From CAKUIA01 sp034180465 (GTDB taxonomy: Bacteria; Verrucomicrobiota; Verrucomicrobiia; Opitutales; Intestinicryptomonadaceae): a DNA stretch of 33,188 bases. The notes beneath the pieces are model-generated. The model saw nothing but the letters and a program-made list of their open reading frames with translations. It was not told where the DNA came from and made no database searches. The stretch is taken from contig JAXFOH010000070.1 in assembly GCA_034180465.1 (NCBI GenBank), positions 1 through 33,188 on the forward strand, given 5' to 3'. Below are positions 1 through 8,289 of the stretch, piece after piece (within the stretch, counting starts at the first letter, position 1; every line of letters begins with the position of its first letter). Both the position numbers and the translations under genes were made by a program.

Positions 1-3000
1 GCCTAAAATTCGGCTTGTCGTAGAATGGGCGGTTTTGCGCAAGCCACTCTTTGCACTTGTTTAAAAACGACATTATTAGTTGGTAGTCGCTGTCTTTTTT
101 GTCTTTAAAAACTACGGGGTGCACGTTTTTTGCGGCGCGTCCGCCCGCGCCTTTTGCAAGCGGGGTAAGCACAAAAACCGAACGTTCGGGGTTGTCGAAA
201 TTAAACTGCAAATCGTGCGGAATGCGGCTAGGTTTGCCCTTTTTATCTGGGGTTGGCAGCTTGGCAACCCCGCCTATTGTCCAGCGCATTTGTCCGCCGT
301 TTTTGTTGTGGCAACCCATACAGCGGCGTTTTATAGCCTCGTTAAAGGCCTTAGTTTCTGGCATATTGTCAAAGTTTATGCCCGTCATTGCCTTATAAAA
401 GTTCATTCTTAAAAAGCCGGTGCCCTGTATGGCATATGTGCCCGACTGCATAGCCCCCGTGTCGAGCCACAGCATAACGCTTTCGCGCTCGTAGTCGCTA
501 AGCTTTACATTGTGGTGTCCTCCCGAAATTTTGTCCATAAGCTTGCTAGAGCCCGAGCCGAAATAGTAGGGCTCCGATTCGCCCCAGCGGTTACGGCCGT
601 CGTTATATTGGCCTTTTTTTGAAAGGGCAATATAGTTTAAAACGTTGTTTGTGCTAAGCCCCTTTTCAAGCGAAAGCGAGCCTTTTAAATCAACAGAGTT
701 ATGGCATTTTACACAGTGCTTGTCGAATATGGGCTGCAAGTCGCGCGTTAGGTCTACAACAAAGGGTTGTTTGCGCCCCTTAAACGGGGTTATTTTTTGC
801 ACGCCCTTTGTAAACGAGATAGGCGTGTTTGTTAAAGTTGGAGCCTCGGTGCGCTTTTCGTGGCAGCCTATGCAGCTTGTAGACGTTGCGGGCGAAAAGC
901 CCACCGAGCTTTGCATTTTCTTTATGAGTTTTCCGTCTTTGTCTAACGCCGAAAAAGAAAGAGGCATGCCCGATGGAACTTCAAACATTGCGCTGCCGTC
1001 TTCCTCTACGGGAACGGTTCCCCAAATTCTTTCCAGAATAAATCCGCCGCCGTTTGAGATTGGGTGCATTCCGCCGTGGTAGTGCACGGGTTCGGGCAAA
1101 ACTTCGGTTATTAAAAGTTTTTTTACAGAACCTTTTTTTACCGATTGCATTTCCCTGCCGTTGTAGATGTCTATAAGCGAAATTACAGCTGTTTTCTTTG
1201 TAAAATCGGCCTTGTCGGGTATAAGATATTCGCGCGGGCGCGGCCTTAGGGGCTGAACATCGCGCATAAACATTTTGCAGGGAACATTGTTTTTGTGTGT
1301 TAAAGTAAGCACTTTGTGTTCGCTTTTAAAGAGATCATCGGGCAGCTTAAAGCCCGTAAATATGTGCCCGAAGTCGTCCATAATTACAATGTTTTTGCCG
1401 TTGGTTGTAAGGTAAAAACCCTTGCCCAAGGGGAAGGGGTCGAAAAACTGGTTTGAGTAGCCGCCAACTAGAATATCGAACGCGTGTTCGTCGGAAGGGT
1501 CTGCCCCTATTTTCATTTTTGCGGGAAAGCCCCTCGAGTCGGTTTGCCCGTGGCCTGTGCCCAAGGTGAAAACAACTTCGTCTTTGTCGGGCACGGGCTT
1601 TGCCGCCAAGAAAAGCCCTCCGGGTCTTTTATTTCCCAAAAATACGGTGTTGTTCGAGCCGTCGGGGTTCATTGCCCAAAGATGGTGGAACGAAACTTGG
1701 CTGCGCTGGTTATAGTCCCAACGCATATACACAACGCGGCCGTCTTTCAAAAGGGCGGGGGTGTCGTCCTGGTCGGGGTTAACGCTTATGTTGCGTATCA
1801 TATTTTCTTTTGAATACCACCTGTGAAGATTGTTTGCGGGCACAAAAAGGCACTGTACCGTTTTCGGTTGGCGGTTTGAAATGTAAAGAATGTCGCCATT
1901 TGGCATATAGCAGGGCTCAAAGTCGTCCCAGTCGCCCGTCATAGGCAAAAGTTTTAAGTTTTTGCCGTCTATATCTACTTCGTAAAGTTTAAAGTGGTCG
2001 CTGGTTCCTTTTCTGTACGAAAACAAAATTTTCTTTGCGTCGTAGTGCAGTCTGCAGTCGCGCACCGAGCCGTCGGGGTCGTCTACAATATATTCGTAGT
2101 CGCCGGTTTTTAGGTTGTAGCGCACAAGCTTGCCGCCCATGCGCGAAAACATTTCCTTGTCAAACCACAAATCGGCTTTAGAATTGCTTTCGGTAGTTTC
2201 TGCATACACGCTTTTGCCTACGTTTGCATACCAATGGGGGTCGCGGCTAGACGACCTTACGCAAAAAATAACTTCGTCGCAACCGAGAGCTTGCAGTGCC
2301 TTTTGCTCGAACTCTTTTTGGTGGTCTTTTATTTTAGGGTCTTGCTTGTCGTCGGAAAGGCTTATGTAGTCGTAGGCAACCCATCTTTCCGCGTTTGTGC
2401 TTTTAAAACGGTGGGGTTTTATTTCTATTAAATTGTCTTTTTCTTTCAGGCTTTTGGCGGGAATGTTTATTTTGGAAAGCGCGGGAATGCCCCATGTTTG
2501 GGGGTGATATGCAACCACCGCCGAAACGTTCGCCTTTTCGTAGTTAAGCTTGTGCGGATTTGCAATGCGGGTAAGCTTTTTTCCGTTCAAATATATGTAC
2601 AAAAAATTGTCGTGGCGGCAATACGCGTCGGCTAGACCTATTCTCAATATGTAGGTTTTGTCGGGGTTGTTTTTCGCTGTTGGGGCGTCGAACTTAATTG
2701 CGTAGTCGGCAGCTTCCGTAGAGCCGCTCCAGCGGCAGCCCGAAATTGGTTGCACAAATGGCCAGTCTTTATCTTTGTTTTTGCCTACAACAAAAGTGAA
2801 ACTGCGCTTTGTGTCGTTAAAGAATTTTATGCAGCTGTCTACGTCTCTAAACGTGCGCCGCGCCTGAGCATAGTCCTTATTGTAGGCAAGCCTGTCGTCG
2901 CCTAAATTTGCAAAAGTTCTAAATTCTTTTGCAAAAGCGTCGGGCCTGCCTATTTGGAATATAGTTTCGCATTCGGCATAATTGCAAAAAACAAACCCCA

Positions 3001-3037
3001 AAACAGCCGCAAATTTAAGCGTGTTTAAAATTTTCAT
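1..3037 (-). CDS. HzsA-related PD40 / multiheme cytochrome c protein, C-terminus cut by window edge
   Basis: Open from an ATG at 3037 to the left edge (about 1012 codons), preceded by GGGGAG five bases upstream. The N-terminus (MKILNTLKFAAVLGFVF) is a signal peptide. Residues about 105-205 (ILRIGLADAY, YIYLNGKKL, INIPAKSL) resemble the carbohydrate-binding domain III of family 4 polysaccharide lyases. From about 250 it matches the hydrazine synthase alpha-subunit-like proteins of PVC bacteria: a WD40/PD40-like propeller, then GTVPVEEDGSAMFEVPSG and three in-frame CxxCH haem sites at residues about 722 (CIGCH), 775 (CVKCH) and 906 (CMGCH). It should be exported and bind c-type haem. The relatives are often called HzsA-related, but nothing here supports hydrazine synthesis: no HzsB/C partners are visible. 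By comparison with relatives only a few dozen residues are probably missing on the left. Substrate unknown; a redox or polysaccharide-linked role is inference. Confidence 0.88.
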   Translation of the reverse strand, partial: MKILNTLKFAAVLGFVFCNYAECETIFQIGRPDAFAKEFRTFANLGDDRLAYNKDYAQARRTFRDVDSCIKFFNDTKRSFTFVVGKNKDKDWPFVQPISGCRWSGSTEAADYAIKFDAPTAKNNPDKTYILRIGLADAYCRHDNFLYIYLNGKKLTRIANPHKLNYEKANVSAVVAYHPQTWGIPALSKINIPAKSLKEKDNLIEIKPHRFKSTNAERWVAYDYISLSDDKQDPKIKDHQKEFEQKALQALGCDEVIFCVRSSSRDPHWYANVGKSVYAETTESNSKADLWFDKEMFSRMGGKLVRYNLKTGDYEYIVDDPDGSVRDCRLHYDAKKILFSYRKGTSDHFKLYEVDIDGKNLKLLPMTGDWDDFEPCYMPNGDILYISNRQPKTVQCLFVPANNLHRWYSKENMIRNISVNPDQDDTPALLKDGRVVYMRWDYNQRSQVSFHHLWAMNPDGSNNTVFLGNKRPGGLFLAAKPVPDKDEVVFTLGTGHGQTDSRGFPAKMKIGADPSDEHAFDILVGGYSNQFFDPFPLGKGFYLTTNGKNIVIMDDFGHIFTGFKLPDDLFKSEHKVLTLTHKNNVPCKMFMRDVQPLRPRPREYLIPDKADFTKKTAVISLIDIYNGREMQSVKKGSVKKLLITEVLPEPVHYHGGMHPISNGGGFILERIWGTVPVEEDGSAMFEVPSGMPLSFSALDKDGKLIKKMQSSVGFSPATSTSCIGCHEKRTEAPTLTNTPISFTKGVQKITPFKGRKQPFVVDLTRDLQPIFDKHCVKCHNSVDLKGSLSLEKGLSTNNVLNYIALSKKGQYNDGRNRWGESEPYYFGSGSSKLMDKISGGHHNVKLSDYERESVMLWLDTGAMQSGTYAIQGTGFLRMNFYKAMTGINFDNMPETKAFNEAIKRRCMGCHNKNGGQMRWTIGGVAKLPTPDKKGKPSRIPHDLQFNFDNPERSVFVLTPLAKGAGGRAAKNVHPVVFKDKKDSDYQLIMSFLNKCKEWLAQNRPFYDKPNFR

Positions 3038-3124
3038 AAATGCTCCCCGATAAGAATTGTAAATATCTTTCTTAAATTCCGTCTCGGGCACGTTACATTT
3101 TTAGCAAAGCTTATGCAAGCAAAA

Positions 3125-3940
3125 TCAGCGGCGGTTTATAAGCAAATTAGGGTCGCTTTTTTTCATTACGCTTTTCGAAAGCTTTTTGCCGTCTTTGCCA
3201 AGCAAAAGTTTGCAGTGCGCATAGGCTGGAATTTTCCAATCAAAAGCGTTGTATATTGCCATTTGTTTTGCGGTGCTAAGCAAAAGGTCTTTGCCCCTTA
3301 CAACTTCGCTTATCTGCATAAAATGGTCGTCTACAACTACCGCAAGCTCGTAGGAAGGGGCGTTTTCTTTGCGCCAAATAAGAAAGTCGCCAAAGTCTTC
3401 GCCCGCGGTAAATTTTTGCATGCCTTCAAATGCGTCGTAAAAGGCAAATGTTTGCGCATAGCTTAGGTTAAAACGCCAGTTTAGTTGTTCGAAATTGCTT
3501 GGAATAGTTCCCAATTTATACGAAGGGTCTATAAGCGATTTTTTAAATACTCTTTCGCCTGCGTCGTACCGCGAAACGGGGCAATTTTCGGCAATCTCTT
3601 TTCGGCTAAGACTGCACGGGTATGCCAAGCCCTTTTTTATCAGGGCTACCAAAATTTGCCTATATAATTCAAAACGCTCGCTTTGCAGATAGGGCGCAAA
3701 CTGCCCGCCAATGCCGTAGCCTTCGGTGCATACAATGCCGAAGCGTTTTAGATCTTCTACACATTGTGCCACATATTCTGGCTTGCAGCGGGCTTTGTCT
3801 ATATCTTCTATGCGCAAAACCAGCGCGCCCTTTGCCTCTTTTGCCCTTAAATACGCCGTTTTAAAAGTCTCTAAATGCCCAGCGTGCAAAAAGCCCGAGG
3901 GCGTTGGTGCAATTCTTCCCCTGTAAAACGCAGTAGCCAT
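3125..3940 (-). CDS. gluQ: Glutamyl-Q tRNA(Asp) synthetase (GluQ-RS, YadB-like)
   Basis: 271 residues, the size of a GluRS catalytic core without an anticodon-binding domain, as in GluQ-RS, which attaches glutamate to queuosine at position 34 of tRNA(Asp). The class I signature RIAPTPSGFLHAGH is at residues 9-22 and the KMSKS-type motif KLSKS at 253-257; RIEDIDKAR (43-51) is the usual following block. In the family's CxC...Y...C zinc knuckle only the first Cys (109) and the Tyr (125) remain; the other two positions appear to be Leu111 and Glu129, so zinc binding is doubtful. The start ATG gives MATAFYRGRIAP, the expected N-terminus. It is followed on the same strand by the HzsA-like gene after about 87 bases and diverges from the SGNH-like gene across 47 bases. 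A truncated GltX is the alternative but is less likely because both ends look natural. Confidence 0.9.
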   Translation of the reverse strand: MATAFYRGRIAPTPSGFLHAGHLETFKTAYLRAKEAKGALVLRIEDIDKARCKPEYVAQCVEDLKRFGIVCTEGYGIGGQFAPYLQSERFELYRQILVALIKKGLAYPCSLSRKEIAENCPVSRYDAGERVFKKSLIDPSYKLGTIPSNFEQLNWRFNLSYAQTFAFYDAFEGMQKFTAGEDFGDFLIWRKENAPSYELAVVVDDHFMQISEVVRGKDLLLSTAKQMAIYNAFDWKIPAYAHCKLLLGKDGKKLSKSVMKKSDPNLLINRR

Positions 3941-3987
3941 AGTTTTTTATTGTAAAAGCAAGAATGTATATTTAGATTCCTGTTTCA

Positions 3988-4653
3988 ATGAAATTTACAG
4001 CCTTACTTTTATTATTCGCGTGCGCGATCATTCCCCAACTGTGCGCGGCGTCTATGGGAACAGACCTTAGGTGGCAAAGTTCCATATCAAGCTTTAAAGA
4101 GTACGATTCGGAAAATTCGTATCCAAAAAACGCCGTGCTTTTTGTGGGGGCGGACATTATAACTATATGGAAAACAGCCGATTGTTTTCCCGAATTTGGC
4201 GTTATAAACAGGGGCTTTGGCGGCTCGAATGTGCAGGATTTGTTTAGATATTACAACGATATTATCTTAAAATACAAACCCGCCACAATAGTTATAGGCA
4301 CGGGCGACGCCGACTGTGCCGGCAAACGCGCAGCCGAAATGATTGTTAGCGACTTTAAGTCTTTGCTTGAAAAACTGCGCGCCGATTTGCCTAATGCAAA
4401 AATAATTGTTTTATCGGTGCCAAAAAGCCCAGCGCGCAGCGTATATTTTGGCAAAATAGACGACATAAACTCAAAATTGGCCGAGTATATAAGTCAAAAG
4501 GGCGGCAAAAACATTGAGTTTTTCGATGTAAACACCGTTGTTTGCGACCAAAACAAAACGCCGCTAAAGGGTATGTTCAGGAAAAATATGCTGCACTTTA
4601 GGCGCGCAGCCTATACCGAAATTTCAAAAAACTTGCGCAGCTTGTTGAAATAA
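3988..4653 (+). CDS. Exported SGNH/GDSL-hydrolase-like protein with substituted catalytic residues
   Basis: 221 residues with a signal peptide (MKFTALLLLFACAIIPQLCA). The fold signals of SGNH hydrolases of the PAF-acetylhydrolase/esterase type are all present in order: NAVLFVGADIITIW (48-61) is block I, VINRGFGGSNVQDL (72-85) block II, IVIGTGDADCAG (101-112) block III and FRKNMLHF (197-204) block V. Aligned to the usual FVG(D/S)S, G(D/E)ND and DGLH motifs, the nucleophilic Ser appears replaced by Asp56 (or lost), the oxyanion-hole Asn of block III by Ala108, and the catalytic Asp of block V by Asn200; only the His (203) remains. The codons were read directly and no frameshift is needed. It is therefore probably a non-catalytic, exported SGNH-fold protein. 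Its position just upstream of the pilus-like genes may be coincidental: 85 bases and a candidate regulatory element separate them. Confidence 0.8.
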   Translation: MKFTALLLLFACAIIPQLCAASMGTDLRWQSSISSFKEYDSENSYPKNAVLFVGADIITIWKTADCFPEFGVINRGFGGSNVQDLFRYYNDIILKYKPATIVIGTGDADCAGKRAAEMIVSDFKSLLEKLRADLPNAKIIVLSVPKSPARSVYFGKIDDINSKLAEYISQKGGKNIEFFDVNTVVCDQNKTPLKGMFRKNMLHFRRAAYTEISKNLRSLLK

Positions 4654-4678
4654 CAGTGCTTGTGCAAGTAATAACGCT

Positions 4679-4704
4679 TTGTAAAAATTTATCAAAAAAA
4701 GCTT
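4679..4704 (+). promoter_or_regulatory. AT-rich element shared with the region upstream of the secretin gene (copy 1)
   Basis: The stretch begins TTGTAAAAATTT and ends AAAGCTT. It matches 9183-9209 with two substitutions and one indel over 26-27 bases. It lies 34 bases before the ATG at 4739. It could be part of a promoter or an operator; no convincing -35/-10 pair with normal spacing could be assigned. A chance match is possible because the sequence is AT-rich. Confidence 0.4.
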
Positions 4705-4738
4705 GAACACAAATACTATTACCGTTTTAATCAAACTT

Positions 4739-5470
4739 ATGAATTATCGTATTTTTGCTTTACTTTCCCTATTGTTCTTTTGTGTGTCGGGTTCGGTTTT
4801 TGCGCAAAATAAAACGCAGAATGCCGATTCCGACGATATGCAATTAGAGACTTCCTCTCAGAAAGCTCCCGCAAAGCGCGGTGCAAAAAAGGGCGCAAAG
4901 GGCAACCAGAAAGACCCTGTTGTGCTTACAAGTGCAGTTAAGTTTGAGAAGGTGAATATTAACGGCAACAACAACTGGATAAAGGCAACGGTTAAACTTC
5001 GCTGCATAGAAAACCCCGACGCGGAAAAGAACGACCTAAACCCAGACTGGGTTCGCAACGTAAACATAAAGCTTGTTTGCGCCTACGAAGACGCAAAAAT
5101 GAGCACCTCTTCAAGCCCCAAGTTTGTTTGGTTTAGCTCTAGCGCAACATTGTTTGCAATGCAGCGCAACAAGGAAAGCACAATAACATTCTATATTCCG
5201 TGGGAAGCCTATTCGGTATACAGAATTAAAGACGCGCCCTACGCCTGGTTGGTAGACCTTACCGTAAACGGCACAAACTACCCGCTAACAAAGAGCAACA
5301 TAAAGCAGCGTTGCAGCTTGGGCACGCAGGGCAAAACATTTGTGGAAAAGGCAATGGCTAACCTAGACGCAAACAAGGGCGTAATGGTTCCGTTCGAAAA
5401 AGCCCCCTTTGCGGTGAAGATAAACGAGTACAAATCGGCAAGGAACGATTCTACTTTGGTTTTGGAATAG
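4739..5470 (+). CDS. Secreted protein of the pilus-like locus, Amuc_1102-like
   Basis: The ATG at 4739 is chosen over an in-frame TTG at 4703 because it places a clean signal peptide (MNYRIFALLSLLFFCVSG, cut near SVFA/Q) at the start; this gives 243 residues. Neither start has a visible Shine-Dalgarno sequence. A Lys/Ala-rich linker (about residues 35-55) follows, then a mostly beta-like domain (KFEKVNINGNNNWIKATVKL, NVNIKLVCAYED, ESTITFYIPWEAYSVYRI). No enzyme motif is seen. The family call rests mainly on position: first gene of a block whose next four products match the Amuc_1101, 1100, 1099 and 1098 types in the same order. An immunoglobulin-like periplasmic accessory role in pilus or secretion-complex assembly is inference. 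It ends 69 bases before pilM, with a hairpin in between. Confidence 0.7.
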   Translation: MNYRIFALLSLLFFCVSGSVFAQNKTQNADSDDMQLETSSQKAPAKRGAKKGAKGNQKDPVVLTSAVKFEKVNINGNNNWIKATVKLRCIENPDAEKNDLNPDWVRNVNIKLVCAYEDAKMSTSSSPKFVWFSSSATLFAMQRNKESTITFYIPWEAYSVYRIKDAPYAWLVDLTVNGTNYPLTKSNIKQRCSLGTQGKTFVEKAMANLDANKGVMVPFEKAPFAVKINEYKSARNDSTLVLE

Positions 5471-5485
5471 CATAAACTTTTAAAC

Positions 5486-5514
5486 TGGGCGCAAGGCACG
5501 GGCTTTGCCGCCCA
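5486..5514 (+). terminator. Hairpin between the 1102-like gene and pilM (attenuator or weak terminator)
   Basis: TGGGCG at 5486-5491 pairs with CGCCCA at 5509-5514, and the inner CAAGGC pairs with GCTTTG with one wobble and one bulged base. It is followed by AAATTTTAT rather than a clean T run, so it may tune read-through into pilM or stabilise an mRNA end rather than fully terminate. Confidence 0.4.
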
Positions 5515-5539
5515 AATTTTATAAAAAAACTTCAAAAAA

Positions 5540-7204
5540 ATGGCTTCAAAAAGCAAACTAATAATAAATTGCGGAACAACCTATCTAACAGCGGGGCTTT
5601 TTAGCTACGACTCGAAAAAGCTTGTTCTGGAAAAGTTTTACGCCGAAGAGTTGGTTTACGATTATTCCGACCAGTCGCAATGGTTGCCGGCTCTTACAAG
5701 CGCGCTAAAAAAAATGAACCTGTCGGGCAAGGCGGTGGTTATTGCTCCCGCAAGCATAATTTTGCCCAAAACAATTCAGGTTCCCCATGTAACTGGCGAC
5801 AGACAAAAGGAAGTTATCGGCTTTGAGGCCGCAAAGAACATTCCCTACGACCTTAGCGAAGTAACTTGGGACTATCAGGTTATTTCCGACGACGGCGTAG
5901 AAACCGAAGTGTTGCTTGTTTCAATGCGCAAGTCGGCGGCAAATGATTTTTGCGACGCTATAAGCCAGGCGGGTGTTGTTCCCGAATCGTTGGAAGCTTC
6001 GTCGGTGCTGGACTATAACACTTGGAAGCTATTCTCTTTACCCGAAAATGCGATTATGCTTAATGTGGGGGCAAGAACCACAAATATGATTATCTCGCGC
6101 GACGAGGGGCTTTTTGTAAGAAGCATTCCTATTGGCGGCAACTCGCTCACGCAGGCTATTGCCGACTCCTTGGGTAAAAACTTCCAGCAAACCGAAGGCA
6201 TTAAAACAACTTTCTATTCGAACGAGGCAAACTATAATTCTTCGGACGCGGCGGCCGACATTTTCAAGAACAACGAAAAGGCTGTTATCAAGCGCATCAG
6301 CATGGAAATCAAGCGTTCCATATTGGCTTACCGCCGCAAGGTGAAAGACCCTGTTTCAAAGATTTTCCTTACCGGCCGCGCCTCGCTTTTGCCCGACTTT
6401 TCGCAAATTTTGTGCGAAGACCAAGGCGTAAGCGTAGACTACCTTAACCCGCTCGAAAACTTGGCCATTAGCCCGAAGGTAGACGGCAACATTTTAAATG
6501 CAAACGCCGCAGCCTTAAGTGAACTTATAGGCGAAGCTTCGCGCTTGGTGTTGGGCGACAAGGCAGTTGGCGTAAATCTCTTGCCCCCCGAAATTGGAGC
6601 ACATTTGGCATTCGAGGCGAAACGCCCGCTTTTGATGGTTTCGGCATTGATTTTGGCGTGCTCTACAATTTTGCCCTTTGTTTATATAAACAATGCAATT
6701 TCGGCTCGCAAAAGCCTAACTAAGGAGCTCAACAAGGCCGTTCCCACAATGAACGAACGCATAGAGCAGGTTGCAGCCAACAAGGAAAAGGTAGACAAAC
6801 TTATAGCCAAAATCGGCGACTTGGAGGGCTTGGCAAACACAAAGTCGAATTGGATGAATTTCTTTGTAGACCTCGAAAAGCGTATTGTAGACGCTAAAGA
6901 CGTATGGCTTGAAGGCCTTAACGTTGTAAGAACAGCTCCCGTAAAGGACTTAAAAGGCAATATTCGCAAAAAGGCGGAATATAAGCTTGAGGTAACCGGC
7001 CGCTTGCTTTTGCGCGATGTAGACCCAAAAGATCCCTCGCGCTACGACTCGGCCGCTGCTACCAAACGCATAACCTATTTGCTGAAAACTTTCAAAAATT
7101 CGGATTTCATAACCGACTATCTGAATGTAAAGACAGACCCAACCAATCCGAGGGTTCTAAAGTTTACATTCACACTGTTGGTAAACGAGAAAAAGCCTAT
7201 ATAG
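5540..7204 (+). CDS. pilM: PilM-PilN fusion: actin-like ATPase with C-terminal transmembrane PilN-like domain (Amuc_1101-like)
   Basis: 554 residues. Residues about 6-340 form a PilM/FtsA-type actin-like fold: LIINCGTTYLTAGLF (phosphate-1-like), the PilM segment KEVIGFEAAKNIPYDLSEVTWDY (90-112), AIMLNVGARTTNMII (171-185, phosphate-2-like) and KIFLTGRASLLPDF (274-287). It is followed by VGVNLLPPE (343-351), which matches the INLLP motif that begins free PilN and docks into PilM. Next come a transmembrane helix (about 363-384), a coiled-coil-like segment (385-430) and a PilN-like periplasmic domain to the end. Cytoplasmic ring protein and membrane anchor are thus one polypeptide. In type IV pilus and type II secretion systems this subcomplex links the cytoplasmic motor to the periplasm. 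It lies 41 bases before the Amuc_1100-like gene, so these are probably co-transcribed. Confidence 0.87.
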   Translation: MASKSKLIINCGTTYLTAGLFSYDSKKLVLEKFYAEELVYDYSDQSQWLPALTSALKKMNLSGKAVVIAPASIILPKTIQVPHVTGDRQKEVIGFEAAKNIPYDLSEVTWDYQVISDDGVETEVLLVSMRKSAANDFCDAISQAGVVPESLEASSVLDYNTWKLFSLPENAIMLNVGARTTNMIISRDEGLFVRSIPIGGNSLTQAIADSLGKNFQQTEGIKTTFYSNEANYNSSDAAADIFKNNEKAVIKRISMEIKRSILAYRRKVKDPVSKIFLTGRASLLPDFSQILCEDQGVSVDYLNPLENLAISPKVDGNILNANAAALSELIGEASRLVLGDKAVGVNLLPPEIGAHLAFEAKRPLLMVSALILACSTILPFVYINNAISARKSLTKELNKAVPTMNERIEQVAANKEKVDKLIAKIGDLEGLANTKSNWMNFFVDLEKRIVDAKDVWLEGLNVVRTAPVKDLKGNIRKKAEYKLEVTGRLLLRDVDPKDPSRYDSAAATKRITYLLKTFKNSDFITDYLNVKTDPTNPRVLKFTFTLLVNEKKPI

Positions 7205-7245
7205 TCTGTTATCGGCGCAATCTTGAATAGAAAAAGGAATTTTAA

Positions 7246-8262
7246 ATGAATTACATAAAAAAGCACCCTCTATTTTTTGCCGTAGTAGCATTATTGTTGG
7301 CGGCATTTGTTGGCGGCGCGGCATACGATGCCGTTTTGCTGGGCGATTTGTCTAAAGCCGAAAAGGCCTACAACAAGGCGGCGTCGGCATTTAAAGCCGC
7401 CCAAAACGAAGACCCTTCGGTAGAATCGGTAGAAAAGTCTGAACAAAACATTAAATACATTCAAGGCAAGCTCGACAAGCTTGTAAAAAGCTTAAGCCCC
7501 GCGTCTTCAGACATTATAAAGCCAGCCCCGATGAAGGAGGGCTTTGCATTCGTAGAAGCCTTGCGCGGTATGGTAGATTCTTGGACGGCGGAAGCCAAAA
7601 GCAAAGATATTTACTTAAACGAAAACGAAAATTTCGGCTTTAAGAAATATTATGTTGCAGGCTCTAACCCTCCCAGAGACGAAGCTGTTCCCGAATTGTG
7701 GAAGCAAGCCTCGGTTTTGGGCTACATAATGCACCAGCTTATAGATTCTAAGGCAGAAAACGTGCCTATGAAAATAAATAGCGTTATGCGCGAAGTTATT
7801 CCCGTAGAAATCTCGAAGGAAGAAGCCGCCGCCGACGCCAACAAGCGCAACACCCGTTCCAGAAGGGTTCGCCAGAGAACTCAGGCGAGCACCGACACTT
7901 TTAAGATAGACGACATTGTTTCGGCAAGGGTAGACGGCAGCATAGACACTTTGGCCTATAAAATTACGTTTACTTCGCAAACCGACGTATTGCGCAATTT
8001 CCTTAACAAGCTTAAAGATTTTAATATTATGCTTGTTGTGCGCTCGGTAGAAGTAAAATTGGGCGGTCCCGTTACCGACGAAGCCGCTTCGGTAGATTCT
8101 TTCGAGCAGGAACAAAAAGCCCGAGACGAAGGTGCGAAGGGTAAAGACGCCGCTAAAGAACCCATCATTACAGACAATTTGTCGGAATTTACGGTTGTAA
8201 TAGAATATGTTGAAATGGCTAAAGACGAACCTACGCCTGAAGCCGCCGAAAACAACAAATAA
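7246..8262 (+). CDS. Amuc_1100-like pilus-locus membrane protein (PilO-like)
   Basis: 338 residues with a good ribosome site (AGGA, about 9 bases before the ATG). One N-terminal transmembrane helix (residues about 8-28, FFAVVALLLAAFVGGAAY) precedes a coiled-coil-like region (about 33-85) and a periplasmic alpha/beta domain. That is PilO topology and the layout of Amuc_1100, the outer-envelope protein of Akkermansia reported to signal through TLR2. Segments such as FVEALRGMVDSWTAEAKSKD and the final TVVIEYVEM strand lie where Amuc_1100 has comparable stretches. A basic patch NKRNTRSRRVRQRTQ sits near residue 205. It stands between the PilM-PilN fusion and the 1099-like gene, the same order as in Akkermansia. 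Homology is inferred from architecture and synteny; any host-signalling property cannot be assumed. Confidence 0.78.
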   Translation: MNYIKKHPLFFAVVALLLAAFVGGAAYDAVLLGDLSKAEKAYNKAASAFKAAQNEDPSVESVEKSEQNIKYIQGKLDKLVKSLSPASSDIIKPAPMKEGFAFVEALRGMVDSWTAEAKSKDIYLNENENFGFKKYYVAGSNPPRDEAVPELWKQASVLGYIMHQLIDSKAENVPMKINSVMREVIPVEISKEEAAADANKRNTRSRRVRQRTQASTDTFKIDDIVSARVDGSIDTLAYKITFTSQTDVLRNFLNKLKDFNIMLVVRSVEVKLGGPVTDEAASVDSFEQEQKARDEGAKGKDAAKEPIITDNLSEFTVVIEYVEMAKDEPTPEAAENNK

Positions 8263-8289
8263 CGGCAATTTATTGAAGGATTTTTATAT

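Noticed and set aside
645..1082. Plus-strand ORF of 145 residues
   Set aside because: It lies opposite the HzsA-like gene, whose haem motifs are in frame on the minus strand; composition is that of an antisense shadow.
1..3037. Hydrazine synthase function
   Set aside because: Only the HzsA-related architecture is present; no HzsB/HzsC or anammox context, and such relatives are widespread in PVC bacteria without anammox.
7615..8268. Minus-strand ORF of 217 residues
   Set aside because: Fully opposite the Amuc_1100-like gene, Phe/Tyr/Arg-rich as expected for a reverse-complement shadow, with no domain.
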